Of a stretch of DNA of 64,000 nt, positions 41,714 through 51,255 are shown piece after piece; the stretch's first letter is position 1; each line of letters starts with the position of its first letter. The DNA is from Flavobacterium sp. ENC (GTDB lineage Bacteria; Bacteroidota; Bacteroidia; Flavobacteriales; Flavobacteriaceae). The translations under genes and the position numbers were made by a program. Below the pieces are notes generated by a model, which saw only the letters and a list, made by a program, of their open reading frames with translations, was not told the origin of the DNA and did not search any database. Location: the NCBI RefSeq assembly GCF_020991415.1, contig NZ_JAJMOY010000005.1, positions 408,247-472,246 of the forward strand, written 5' to 3'.

Positions 41714-43585
41714 CTAGTTTAACTTTTTCGTCACCAATGATTTAATATTAAATACTGCTTCCGGAATTAGTTTACCCGTATCCGGTAAATCGGTAAAATC
41801 CGGTGTGTCAGGTTCAGTATCAGCATTGGGTGTGTACCGCTGCTCGCCCGTGCGGAACATAATGCGTGAAATGCCGTCAACCGGAGCATAGAATATTTTA
41901 GCACTTTCTTTACCGTCATTTACTTTTACAGTATACGAACGGGAAGTGACGTCTAATTTAACTGTTATAGTATATTCTTTTCCTGCTTCATATTTTGTAA
42001 TTCCACCTAAACGGGCACCATTTTTCGCTTTCAGTTCTCCATCGGAATCGAATACCAATCGAATAGCCGGAAGTCCCTGCTTATTTTGAAATTCAACCTG
42101 CAGCAAACCGTGATTGTTTTGTTCCGGCATTACGGTAAAAACGGCTTCCATTTTTTCTGCAAACGGAATTACACGTTCTGCACGCGAATAATCAAAAGCA
42201 TCCTGATCCCTTAAAGTTAACCATTTTTTTCCGTCTGTTTTCTTTTCGATTTTGGCGGAAGCCCACGAAAGGTCGTACGTATTCCATACTTTTAATTCTT
42301 CTCCGTCGGGAAGAGTATTAAAAACGTCATTTGCATTTTCGGTCACTGTCGAAATTACGGGAACCGGAATCGAGGCCACCCAGATGTCTTCTTTATTCAT
42401 GCTGTACCCTACCCAAATTTTTCCGTCGGGTGGTGTACCGTCTTTTTCGGTTATACCACGAACATATTGCGGGCCGGCAGATTTATAGTTTCCGCCATAT
42501 CGCATCGGACTGATCTCTCCGTGAACCAATAATAAATCCTTATAATTCAGGCCGTCATCACTGGTAGAAATCGCAAGCGGCCAACGGTATTCGGATGGAT
42601 TGTAAACTGTTGCGTATTTATTATCCGATGTTTTTTGTCCCCAGATTTTAGCATTGCTGTTGACAAAACCAGGCGCACGCAAAGGCATATAGTCCCAGGT
42701 TTTTCCACCATTTTTACTAATGGAGGTCAGGGCGTGTTTCCATAAACCCACGACATTTCCGTTAGGCAAATGATAATAACTAAAGGCTTTGTATGGCTTT
42801 TGCAACGGAATCAATTCATCGTCACGATCGGCTTCTTCTACCCATTGCTGTAAAACCAAAGGTTCCGAAAGAATTTCTTCGCAGGCTTTTAGGAATCCTT
42901 TGTCTTTTGCTTTGGTATAAAACGGAAAGGCTGATTTTGATTTATCCCAGCTTTTATTGTATCTGATGAAATAGATTTCTCCGAAACTACCGTCTTTTTT
43001 AATTTCACGAATCACGCGTCCAATCCCTTTTCCGTCATTCGGATCGTCTTTTTTATCCATTGCAATTCCGTAATATGCTAAGGCAAAAAGGCGTTTGTCT
43101 TTTGAGGTATAAAATCCCATTCTTTGGTGCATAATGGCATCAAGGTTTTTGGAAATGCCTTCAACACCTTCCTTTTTCCATCCGTCAGGAATATGGTAAA
43201 TCGGGAAAATAACCTGAGGTTTTGTCCAGCTTATACCGTCTTTCGAAGTCATTAGTAAGGTCTGGCTTGGCGGAATATGTTCTCCGGTCGGATCGCTTAA
43301 ATAATGCAGGTAGAAGGTGTTGTTCCAATACGCCATCATGGGCTGGTGATTATAGGTCCAGCCAAAACCATCTGCTTTTTCGGGATGTTCACGGCTGGCA
43401 CGCATAATCTGCGTGGCGTGAACCCCAACTGCCGGACTTAACTGCCCGTGATGGTAATCTATATTCGAAAGTGTTTTACCAACATACCGCACGGTGTCGT
43501 TTTGGGCCATAGCAGAATTTACTAACCCGAAAGTCAACAGCACAGTTAGTGAGGAAACGATTTTTATTTTTTGTAAAGCAATCAT
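41714..43585 (-). CDS. exported sialidase-like propeller with C-terminal jelly-roll domain
   Basis: This 623-residue protein has a signal peptide ending NSAMAQ. Residues of about 40-440 form a BNR/sialidase-like propeller (WNNTFYLHYLSDP, TSKDGISWTKPQ, ISKNGGKTWDY, ISTSDDGLNYKD). Residues of about 465-600 form a concanavalin/LamG-like module (MEAVFTVMPEQNNHGLLQVEFQ, IRLVFDSDGELKAK). The pattern is shared with several pectin and arabinogalactan PUL propellers, some of which act on rhamnosyl-glucuronate, but I cannot assign it to a CAZy family. It is likely a hydrolase or lyase on an uncommon side-chain linkage. Confidence 0.7.
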   Translation of the reverse strand: MIALQKIKIVSSLTVLLTFGLVNSAMAQNDTVRYVGKTLSNIDYHHGQLSPAVGVHATQIMRASREHPEKADGFGWTYNHQPMMAYWNNTFYLHYLSDPTGEHIPPSQTLLMTSKDGISWTKPQVIFPIYHIPDGWKKEGVEGISKNLDAIMHQRMGFYTSKDKRLFALAYYGIAMDKKDDPNDGKGIGRVIREIKKDGSFGEIYFIRYNKSWDKSKSAFPFYTKAKDKGFLKACEEILSEPLVLQQWVEEADRDDELIPLQKPYKAFSYYHLPNGNVVGLWKHALTSISKNGGKTWDYMPLRAPGFVNSNAKIWGQKTSDNKYATVYNPSEYRWPLAISTSDDGLNYKDLLLVHGEISPMRYGGNYKSAGPQYVRGITEKDGTPPDGKIWVGYSMNKEDIWVASIPVPVISTVTENANDVFNTLPDGEELKVWNTYDLSWASAKIEKKTDGKKWLTLRDQDAFDYSRAERVIPFAEKMEAVFTVMPEQNNHGLLQVEFQNKQGLPAIRLVFDSDGELKAKNGARLGGITKYEAGKEYTITVKLDVTSRSYTVKVNDGKESAKIFYAPVDGISRIMFRTGEQRYTPNADTEPDTPDFTDLPDTGKLIPEAVFNIKSLVTKKLN

Positions 43586-43831
43586 TCTTTTTTACTTTTT
43601 TTTGAAAATTCTAACGAATAAAATCTTCATCCTATCTGCATGATCTGCTCAATCTGCGAGCTAATTTTTTCTCCCGCTGATTTGGCAGATTTGGCAGATT
43701 TTTTTTTATTTATTTGATCTGTGAAACCTATGGCACGAATGATTGGTTTTTATTTTTTGGAAAGCAATCATTTTGATATTTTCTTTAAACCTGACAGGTT
43801 TTAAAAACCTGTCAGGTTTGCGTTGAAACTT
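43586..43831. repeat. intergenic CGCAGATT-type element and palindrome
   Basis: GATCTGCTCAATCTGCGAG (about 43642-43660) is inverted with CTGATTTGGCAGATTTGGCAGATT (about 43677). The palindrome AAACCTGACAGG...CCTGTCAGGTTT lies at 43787-43819. Confidence 0.75.
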
Positions 43832-44749
43832 CTATTTTCTCTCCATTAAACCTTTTAAAACGTCTTCTGAAATTGTGGTTATTGTTCCGTGTTTGTGACC
43901 TTCCGGAAGACTTATTTTTGAAGAAACATCTTCAAAATGAACAAAATCTGAAGTCGCTGAGGCTTTATAATTTTTCTCGCCGTAATTGTCGTAATAGATC
44001 AGCCATTTGTTATCCACTTTTACAACCGTCGGCCCTTCTGATAAATGAGCGCTAAAAGGTTCAGAACTTTTTCCGAATGGTCCTAAAGCCGATTTTCCGA
44101 ACGCTACTTTTATGTTTCGCATGGGTCTGGTGTTGTCTTTCAGCACCAAAACATACTCTTTTTTGCCTTTCTTGACAATGACACAATCAATGACACTAAA
44201 GCCGGGTTCGTAATATAGTTTGGCAGGGGAGAACGTTTTAAAATCTTTGGTGGTTACATAATACATCCGGTGATTATTTTTCTCTTCTTCCTGTCCTTTT
44301 TCAAATCGAAACGGAATCGTTGATGCCCAGATAATTATGTATTCTTTTTTGACGTCATCGTAAAAAATTTCCGGTGCCCAGACGTTTACCACTTCCGGTT
44401 CGTTTTTCATTACCGGAATATATTCTTGTGGAGACCAGTGCATTAAATCTTTAGAACTCGCATATCCGAAACCATTTCCGCCTTTCCAGTCTGTGGTCCA
44501 GACTAAATGATACGTATTATCGGCACCTTTTACGATGGACGGATCCCGCATGATTTTACTGGCTCCGATTTCCGGTTTCAGAAAGGATCCTTCCAGTCCT
44601 TTCCAGGTATAACCGTCTTCACTGTAGGCCAGGTACAATCCTTCTGTAGCAGGTTCCCTAAAAGAAGTAAAAAGATATATTTCTTTCTTTTTCTGAGCAT
44701 AGCTTACGGCAATAAGGGCAAGGCATATCAGGGTTACTATTTTTTTCAT
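43832..44749 (-). CDS. GH43-like five-bladed propeller hydrolase
   Basis: This 305-residue exported protein has a signal peptide ending SYAQ. The fold matches GH43/clan GH-F-like propellers: IYLFTSFREPATEGLYLAYSEDGYTW, MRDPSIVKGADNTYHLVWTTDW (the RDPS Asp is a typical catalytic position), VVNVWAPEIFYDD with the VWAPE Glu/Asp, and LSEGPTVVKVDNKWLIYYDNYG with the SEGP Glu. These are the three usual catalytic acids. The activity is probably arabinosidase or galactosidase. Its start codon overlaps the stop of the GH28 gene by 4 bp (ATGA), so translation is coupled. Confidence 0.82.
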   Translation of the reverse strand: MKKIVTLICLALIAVSYAQKKKEIYLFTSFREPATEGLYLAYSEDGYTWKGLEGSFLKPEIGASKIMRDPSIVKGADNTYHLVWTTDWKGGNGFGYASSKDLMHWSPQEYIPVMKNEPEVVNVWAPEIFYDDVKKEYIIIWASTIPFRFEKGQEEEKNNHRMYYVTTKDFKTFSPAKLYYEPGFSVIDCVIVKKGKKEYVLVLKDNTRPMRNIKVAFGKSALGPFGKSSEPFSAHLSEGPTVVKVDNKWLIYYDNYGEKNYKASATSDFVHFEDVSSKISLPEGHKHGTITTISEDVLKGLMERK

Positions 44750-46317
44750 GGCTGTTCTGAAATTGCTTTTTTATCTAAGGCTGCGCCTTTTTTTACAATG
44801 GTATTTACATTATTGAATACATTGTTTTTCAGGTAAATTCCTTTTGTTTCTTTTCCGTCGGCTTCCATAAAAATATCTGTTGCAGTAAAAGGAAAATTGT
44901 TATTGATCATCATATTGGAAACATTATCCAGTTTAATCACCGGAACTCCTTTTATCGGTGTTGAGGAACCTGTGTTGTCTAAAATGAGATTTTTTGAATC
45001 TGATATTTTGAAGGAAGAACCCACTGAAGCATTGATTTTTACATCATGAAATTCTACCTCTGTTGCCGTATTCACCGTAAAACCTTCTTTGGCATCCATG
45101 TTTATATTCGAAAATGTAATGTTTTGAATGGGCATTTCCTTGATTCCTAAAATAGAAGCTGCTTTGTTTACATTCGATCCTGTGATATTACTCATGTGAA
45201 TATTTCTGAAAATGGGCGTTTTCTCGGTTACCGGTTCTTCTTTGGTGTCTTTGTCATAAAAAAGGCTCAGTACAATGGCTTCTTCCTTAATGTTTTTCAT
45301 GACAATATTATCCACTCGAATATCTTCAACAACCCCGCCTCTTCCCCGAGCCGATTTGATACGGATTCCTCTGTCTGTCCCGTCAAAAACACAATTAGAA
45401 ATCGTCACTTTTTTAATTCCGCCGGACATTTCGCTTCCAATCACAACACCTCCGTGACCACTTAACATGGTGCAGTTGGTGATGGTCACATTTTCTGTAG
45501 CTCTTGCATATTTACGGCCGTCTCTGTCTCTTCCTGATTTTATCGTGATGCAGTCATCTCCAACGCTGATGTGGCAATTTGAAATATGAACATTTTTACA
45601 CGAGGATGGATTGATTCCGTCTGTGTTAGGCGAATGCGGATTGAAAATCGTTACTCCCGTTATCGTGACATTATCGCAAAACTCCGGGTTTATCGTCCAG
45701 AAAGGTGAATTTTGAAAGGTTACACCTTCTACCAATATATTTTTACAATTGTAGGTCTGGAAAAAAGAAGGCCTGAAAAACTTTTTATCGATGGTTCTTT
45801 TGTAATACGGTTCTGTAAATAATCCTTTATTTTGTTCCTCCCACATTTTTTGGTATTTGGTCAGTGGTAAAGGCTCTTTGGCGGTTTCAATGCGATAGAC
45901 TTCATTCCACCATGCTTTTCCCTGTCCGTCGATTACCCCTCTTCCTTTTATGGTAATATTTTCGGCATCTTTTGCATAAAATAAGGGCGAAAAACTCTGC
46001 ATCACAATTCCTTCATAACGCATTTCTACAAAAGGCAGGTAATCATCAAAATTATCGGAAAATTTCAAAAGCGCACCCGAATCCAGATAAATGGTGATGT
46101 TGCTTTTTAATTTTAAAGCACCTGTTAAATATTCCCCTGCCGGAAAGAAAATGGTTCCACCTCCCTTTTGAGAAGCTTTTTCAATGGCTTTCTGAATGGC
46201 GTCTGTACAAATTATTCCTTTGTTGTTGCCGCCTTCGTTTAGGATATTCAGCCAGCCATCATTTGCAAAGGCTGCGTTGAAAGTTATAAAACAAAGAATG
46301 ATTAGTATATTTTTCAT
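44746..46317 (-). CDS. GH28 polygalacturonase-type hydrolase
   Basis: This 523-residue exported beta-helix enzyme (MKNILIILCFITFNAAFA signal) carries all GH28 signatures: NTDG at 231-234, GDDC at 253-256, SGHGG at 286-290 and RIK at 319-321. The two Asp of GDDC and the first Asp form the catalytic set, and the His lies in GHGG. It hydrolyses alpha-1,4-galacturonosyl linkages, endo or exo; the long N-terminal insert before NTDG is compatible with an exo enzyme. It is coupled to the downstream GH43-like gene by a 4-bp overlap. Confidence 0.93.
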   Translation of the reverse strand: MKNILIILCFITFNAAFANDGWLNILNEGGNNKGIICTDAIQKAIEKASQKGGGTIFFPAGEYLTGALKLKSNITIYLDSGALLKFSDNFDDYLPFVEMRYEGIVMQSFSPLFYAKDAENITIKGRGVIDGQGKAWWNEVYRIETAKEPLPLTKYQKMWEEQNKGLFTEPYYKRTIDKKFFRPSFFQTYNCKNILVEGVTFQNSPFWTINPEFCDNVTITGVTIFNPHSPNTDGINPSSCKNVHISNCHISVGDDCITIKSGRDRDGRKYARATENVTITNCTMLSGHGGVVIGSEMSGGIKKVTISNCVFDGTDRGIRIKSARGRGGVVEDIRVDNIVMKNIKEEAIVLSLFYDKDTKEEPVTEKTPIFRNIHMSNITGSNVNKAASILGIKEMPIQNITFSNINMDAKEGFTVNTATEVEFHDVKINASVGSSFKISDSKNLILDNTGSSTPIKGVPVIKLDNVSNMMINNNFPFTATDIFMEADGKETKGIYLKNNVFNNVNTIVKKGAALDKKAISEQP

Positions 46318-46390
46318 GGTTTTATGCTTTTTGGTTTCACGCAGATGGAGCAGATTGCGCGGATTTTTTATTTTTTTGCTATCCTGTTTA

Positions 46391-46421
46391 AACCCGACAG
46401 GTTTTAAAAACCTATCGGGTT
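46391..46421. repeat. palindrome of the AACCCGACAGG family
   Basis: AACCCGACAGG and CCTATCGGGTT flank TTTTAAAAA. It lies 5 bp past the GH140 stop codon, next to a short CACGCAGATGGAGCAGATT element (about 46339). Confidence 0.75.
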
Positions 46422-46426
46422 AATCG

Positions 46427-47827
46427 TTACTTATTTGACTTCAAAATCAAGACCCAGTCGTTTCCATCTGCTTTATTTCCGGATGGCTGAAACTCCTTTG
46501 CTCCTTTATTTTCAACAGATCCGATTTTTGTTTCTTTTCCGTTTCTGGGATTGTACCAGCTTGCGGTTACTTTATTGCCGGCAATTTTCCCCATATTGAG
46601 TAGAATTTTTCTACCGTTGTAGGTATAAATTAAGGCGTATTTTTCTCCTCGTGTTGCAATCAGGTAATCGTATTTCTCGCCCTGGTTTGCAATCAATGTC
46701 TGGTCCGGAACTCTTTCTAAATACGGAAAATCCAGCATTAGTTTTTTAAGAAATACCATTTGTCCGGCTCCGGGTGCGTTGATCGCGTATGTCCATATTT
46801 CCTTGTTTCCGTAAGCAGGTTTATCACCTTTTCGGAACATTTGCATGACGGCATTATGCCCGTACGTATAGCCTGCTGCTCCTGCAAAAACGGACCAATA
46901 GCCGTAACGTCTTACATCATTGGCGGTCCACTTTGGCTGTAAGGTATCGTGCAGACCATGCGGAATTCCTTCGTAAGAGGGTTCTCCGTCCAGTGTGGGT
47001 TTGGCTGGTTTTAATTCGTAGTCTCTTTGAACGAATTTATAGTTGTCTTCTTTAAAAGATCCTGCCAGTGTATCCTGATCGTACCTGCGGTGACCGGACT
47101 GGAACATATTAAAATCCAGCCATTTCTCGTTGTGATAGTTTTCAGAAGAATCGGTTCGGCCGAAAGGATGAAACGTCACCAACTGATCCGGATTACTGGT
47201 TTTCAGGGTACTTCCAATTGTATTCCAGATGTCTGTGAATTCGTTTCCGTGTGTGTCTCCGCCATTTAACCAGATAATGTTGGTTCTGTTTTTGTAGCGG
47301 TCTGCTAAAAATTGGGCATATTGTTGTGCCTGTTCTTTGCTGACTTTATTTCCTTTTGAAACATTGGTTCCCCAAACCGGGACCATAGCCACATAAATTC
47401 CGTTTTTCTGAGCAACGTCCAGCGTATAATCTACGTGATCCCAATAATCATATTCCTGTGGATTACTAAAATTATTCCCTGCTGTCGTCAATGGTTTCGA
47501 AACATCTTCATTTACCAAAGCTTTATCTCCATAAATGTTTGTTACATTCAGCGAATGCAAAACCATAACCTGAACCACATTGAACCCTTTTTCTTTTCGA
47601 TCCTGAAAATATTTCGTTACGCCTTCCCTGTCCAATTTCCCGAAAGTCAGCCAACCGGTATCGCCAAGCCAGAAAAATGGTTTTTGATCTTCGGTGACAA
47701 AATAATGATGATTTTCTGATACTTTAATTTTTGGTAATTTCCGGGCAGACTGAGCATATCCGTTACAGGCTACTATCAGTAAGAGGCTTATAATAAATAC
47801 GCTGTGATATTTTGGCTTATGGATCAT
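46427..47827 (-). CDS. GH140-type apiosidase (DUF4038 TIM barrel)
   Basis: This 466-residue protein has an N-terminal signal with a possible lipobox LIVAC (Cys21). The TIM barrel contains the DUF4038 signature: YFVTEDQKPFFWLGDTGW near 42-59, IIWLNGGDTHG with D191, and KPTLDGEPSYEG with E282/E286. These sit where the acid/base Asp and nucleophile Glu of the GH140 apiosidase lie. A C-terminal beta domain (about 375-466; YALIYTYNGRKILLNMGKI) matches the putative collagen-binding module. GH140 cuts the apiose-to-galacturonan bond that joins RG-II side chains to the backbone. It is the strongest single indicator of RG-II in this PUL. Confidence 0.83.
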   Translation of the reverse strand: MIHKPKYHSVFIISLLLIVACNGYAQSARKLPKIKVSENHHYFVTEDQKPFFWLGDTGWLTFGKLDREGVTKYFQDRKEKGFNVVQVMVLHSLNVTNIYGDKALVNEDVSKPLTTAGNNFSNPQEYDYWDHVDYTLDVAQKNGIYVAMVPVWGTNVSKGNKVSKEQAQQYAQFLADRYKNRTNIIWLNGGDTHGNEFTDIWNTIGSTLKTSNPDQLVTFHPFGRTDSSENYHNEKWLDFNMFQSGHRRYDQDTLAGSFKEDNYKFVQRDYELKPAKPTLDGEPSYEGIPHGLHDTLQPKWTANDVRRYGYWSVFAGAAGYTYGHNAVMQMFRKGDKPAYGNKEIWTYAINAPGAGQMVFLKKLMLDFPYLERVPDQTLIANQGEKYDYLIATRGEKYALIYTYNGRKILLNMGKIAGNKVTASWYNPRNGKETKIGSVENKGAKEFQPSGNKADGNDWVLILKSNK

Positions 47828-47984
47828 TTTATGCTGTTTTGAATTATGTTTTATGGTGGATCGCGGGTTTAACGGATTGCACGGGTTTTCGCTGTTTTTT
47901 TATTTCTCGCAGATTTAGTTTTAATTTTTACGCTTTAGTTTTAATGGTGTTAGCTTAAATCCGTTTCGCCTGTGCGATCTGTGG
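47828..47984. other. short intergenic spacer with CGCAGATTTAG half-element
   Basis: CTCGCAGATTTAG near 47905 is a single arm of the common repeat. Nothing else is recognised. Confidence 0.4.
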
Positions 47985-50900
47985 CTAATTTCTTTTTAGT
48001 ATGAATAGTACTTTTTCTTTAATTTCAATTTTCGGAATTACGATTTTTTTACCTCCGCTGATGTTTGCTTTTTTCGTTAAAGCTCCTGTCGAAGCGTTAA
48101 TGGCATATACTTCAAAGGTGCCTTTGTAACCTGCTAAGTCAACTGACACATCCTGATCGTTTTTCAGATAAAAAAGATAACTTTTCCCTTTGTTTTCCAA
48201 TGTCCAAACTGCATCTGAAAAAGTATTTCCTTCCACGGGTTTCATTTCGGAAAGTGCTGCATAAAACTGCTGCAATTCAATTGTTGGAATGTTGGGCAAT
48301 GAAGCTCCTGCCATTAAAACAGCCCATCCAAATCTTGAAGATGCATCGGTCGAATACAAAATCACTTTTTCAGGATAGGGATCACGGTATTCCCGAATGG
48401 CACGATACACCTGATTTTCGGTTTCTTTTCCTGTTTTCAGTTTTCTTGCATGCTGACGGGGTGCTAAATTCACCCCGCCTTCCGGGGCATATGCTGTGCC
48501 GTCTTCTTTGTAATACCAATATCTGATATCGATTACGTCAACTGTTTTTACTCTTTTGGCATCTTTTAAAACAGCATCCTGTACGTCTTTAGTGGCACTT
48601 AAACCAATAAGTCCTTTTTTACCGGTTTCATCTTTCCATTTCTGAACTTGATCCAGCCAGAATTGCATAAATTCTAACGGCCCCGTATATTCGGCACTTG
48701 TCAACTGAATGACATTACTGTTATCCTGAAAATTCTCTAATGATTTACGAATAAATCCCTGATGTAATTTTCTTCGCTGTGGATTATTAATATCATAAAA
48801 CTGCTCTGCCATAAAGATCCTTTTGTCTCCTGCATAGGGCGGCGGTTCCGGAAAACCGGTGCTGTTGATATTGTTTGCCGAACGCCAGGGTGAACTTGCC
48901 CAATGGGCTCCGGCTTCTAAAATATTATGCTGAAAATATTGCTGGTTGATTAGCAGCTGCCCGTTTGTTTCTGCGAGATTCGCGAAAGACGCCAGACGGT
49001 TCCAGTACCAATCGTTGAATTTGGTCAGGTCATATTTACTCAGGTGATCCCATGCTAAATCCTGTCCGCTTCTGGCAAAGGGCTGCTCATAATACGGAGG
49101 CCATGCATCGGCATCGATACGGCGAACACGTTCGTGATCATCCATTCTTCTGTCGTACCATAGGCCGTAATTGTGTTCCAGCGCGATCGTATGATTCGTT
49201 TTCAGATAATCCACTACTTCCTCTATTTGGTCTGTAAGTCCGGTTCCGGTTCTTCCCGGCACAAAACGTGTCACGTGTGGCAGTGATTTGGTTACATCAT
49301 TATCTAAAAGACTTCCTCTCCACCAGGCCGTATTCATTTGTTTTCCGGCGATAAGTTTTCCTTCAAAAGTAAGCAGGCCGTTTTCGGATTTTATTTTTGA
49401 AGCTGAATCTGTTGTTTTATTCGCTGCTGCAATTTTTAAATCATCTGCATTTTTAAGTTTTGAATTGACGGTATTTATCGGATTTGACTTCGACGCTTCT
49501 GCAATCCATTCCGGTAAACTCATTGCTGTTTTTACTGAATTTTGAGTCAATTCTTTGGCAACCTCAACCGTTGGACTTGATGAAGGTTCTGAGCCCAGAT
49601 CGTAAATGAAAGGTTTTACGGGAAGTGTACCGAGACGGCTTTCTAATTTGGTATAGAATAAACTTCTTGGACTAATATGTCCGTTTACATCTTTCCAGAT
49701 TCCGTTTCCTGCAAATTGTCCCCAGACTCCAAATGCCCAGTTAAGCGCTGTCGGCGGACTGTAACATTCTATTTTCGACGCTGATGATTCCCAGATTACA
49801 GAATTGGCCGCTGTCCATCCTGCGCCTCTTCCGCCTTGTTCCCTGTTGTTGTAACTTAATGCTTTTCCGTCAATGTTTACGATATCGAATAAAACTCCGG
49901 TTGCCCAGCTTCCGATTGCGCCACTATTTTCATAAGGCAAATGCGATTCACATTGTACAAATACATTCGGGCCTGCCGTACCAAAACCTCCAACTGCAAA
50001 ATCATGATATCCGTATTCGGAATAACAGCGTTGAAATAAGGTCTGCTGCCCTTCTGTGTAAAAAGTATAACGCCTGAAAGAAGCAATTTCAGAAACCGGT
50101 TCTGTTGCTATACAATCCTCCACTGTGATTTGCTGTGTTGTTTTTAAAAGGGTAACGGCTCCTCCTGCAAAATGCTTAAAATTAACTTGTCTTACCCAGG
50201 CATTTCTGGCATTTTCAATACTAATGGCCTGCCATCTGTGCTCTTCGTCTTTTGGGTTTGACGCATTAAAAGTCGATTTTATTAAAATATTTTCGATTCC
50301 GTTTTGCTCTGTTCTTCCCGGCCAGGAATAGGAAATTACTTTTGCCGTAGCATATAATTCGTTTAAAGCCATCGTTAACGGGGCATCAAGCGTAATTTCA
50401 TTCCCTTTGATATTGGTGATAACCCTGTTCCAGTTCATATCCCAATCTCCTTTTTTCCATCCGATCCAGGAAGTTTCTCCGCCAAAATCCTGCATTTTTA
50501 GTTCCCTGATCCAGTTATCAGTTAATGGATTACTGACGATAATTTCATCTGAAACTTTTAATTTTGACGCATTTTTAAGCTGAATTTTTTGTGTTCCTAA
50601 AGGAAAGAAGCCATTTGCCAATTCGAAAGTCTCCTTGTATTTTCGATCATCTGTTCCCAGAATTCTGATTAAGGCTTCTCTTTCTAAGCCTGTTCCTAAA
50701 AGAATCGTTCCTTCTTCGGTGTTCCCGCTTCCACGAAGTACTACTCCGGATTTTCTGATGTATAAGGTTCCTTTGATTTTGAATGTGCCTTTATCTAAAA
50801 GAACCGCACCGCGAAAACCGGCTTGGTCCGGCTTTAGAGTACTGACATAATCGATCGCAGTTTGTATTTTTTGGGTAGCATCTTCTTCTTGTTTTGGGAC

Positions 50901-51143
50901 AAAAATTTTATTCTCAGGATTCGGAATTGCTTTTTCTGATGAACGGTATCCGGCAAAAGAAAAATCAGGAATCCGGTTTCCTAACTGATCTGCCGTAAAA
51001 GAAAGTTTCCCTTCTTTGGTTTTGACAATATCCGGAAAAGTGTTTTGTCCAGCCATCGCACTGCTAAAAAGCAATACAAAAAGGAACAAACCGATTTTAT
51101 CTTTTGGAAGAAAAATGATATTTTTTAGCTGGATAAAATTCAC
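47985..51143 (-). CDS. two-part exported protein: beta-helix plus DUF6298-like TIM barrel
   Basis: This 1052-residue protein has a signal peptide ending FSSAMAGQ. Residues of about 60-560 have pectate-lyase-3-like beta-helix features (AVLLDKGTFKIKGTLYIRKSGVVLRGSG, IENARNAWVRQVNFKHFAGGAVTLL, FQRCYSEYGYHDFAVGG). Residues of about 610-1052 form a second globular domain rich in Trp/His/Asp (IALEHNYGLWYDRRMDDHERVRRIDADAWPP, VIDIRYWYYKEDG), ending in a small beta sandwich. It resembles DUF6298 proteins of pectin PULs. The first half could bind or cut a uronide and the second could be a separate hydrolase. I cannot assign activity. Confidence 0.65.
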   Translation of the reverse strand: MNFIQLKNIIFLPKDKIGLFLFVLLFSSAMAGQNTFPDIVKTKEGKLSFTADQLGNRIPDFSFAGYRSSEKAIPNPENKIFVPKQEEDATQKIQTAIDYVSTLKPDQAGFRGAVLLDKGTFKIKGTLYIRKSGVVLRGSGNTEEGTILLGTGLEREALIRILGTDDRKYKETFELANGFFPLGTQKIQLKNASKLKVSDEIIVSNPLTDNWIRELKMQDFGGETSWIGWKKGDWDMNWNRVITNIKGNEITLDAPLTMALNELYATAKVISYSWPGRTEQNGIENILIKSTFNASNPKDEEHRWQAISIENARNAWVRQVNFKHFAGGAVTLLKTTQQITVEDCIATEPVSEIASFRRYTFYTEGQQTLFQRCYSEYGYHDFAVGGFGTAGPNVFVQCESHLPYENSGAIGSWATGVLFDIVNIDGKALSYNNREQGGRGAGWTAANSVIWESSASKIECYSPPTALNWAFGVWGQFAGNGIWKDVNGHISPRSLFYTKLESRLGTLPVKPFIYDLGSEPSSSPTVEVAKELTQNSVKTAMSLPEWIAEASKSNPINTVNSKLKNADDLKIAAANKTTDSASKIKSENGLLTFEGKLIAGKQMNTAWWRGSLLDNDVTKSLPHVTRFVPGRTGTGLTDQIEEVVDYLKTNHTIALEHNYGLWYDRRMDDHERVRRIDADAWPPYYEQPFARSGQDLAWDHLSKYDLTKFNDWYWNRLASFANLAETNGQLLINQQYFQHNILEAGAHWASSPWRSANNINSTGFPEPPPYAGDKRIFMAEQFYDINNPQRRKLHQGFIRKSLENFQDNSNVIQLTSAEYTGPLEFMQFWLDQVQKWKDETGKKGLIGLSATKDVQDAVLKDAKRVKTVDVIDIRYWYYKEDGTAYAPEGGVNLAPRQHARKLKTGKETENQVYRAIREYRDPYPEKVILYSTDASSRFGWAVLMAGASLPNIPTIELQQFYAALSEMKPVEGNTFSDAVWTLENKGKSYLFYLKNDQDVSVDLAGYKGTFEVYAINASTGALTKKANISGGKKIVIPKIEIKEKVLFILKRN

Positions 51144-51179
51144 TTTATTATAATTTTAGAATGAAAACTGTGTTTTTTG

Positions 51180-51221
51180 TTTCAGGTTTCAAGTTTCAGG
51201 TTTCAAGTTTCAAGTTTCAGG
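51180..51221. repeat. heptanucleotide tandem repeat (TTTCARG)x6
   Basis: Six 7-bp units alternate TTTCAGG and TTTCAAG, in the 112-bp spacer upstream of the DUF6298-like gene. Unit-number changes would alter the spacer length between coding regions. Confidence 0.85.
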
Positions 51222-51255
51222 TTAAAACTGTGACTGAAAACCGCGACTCACTTCT

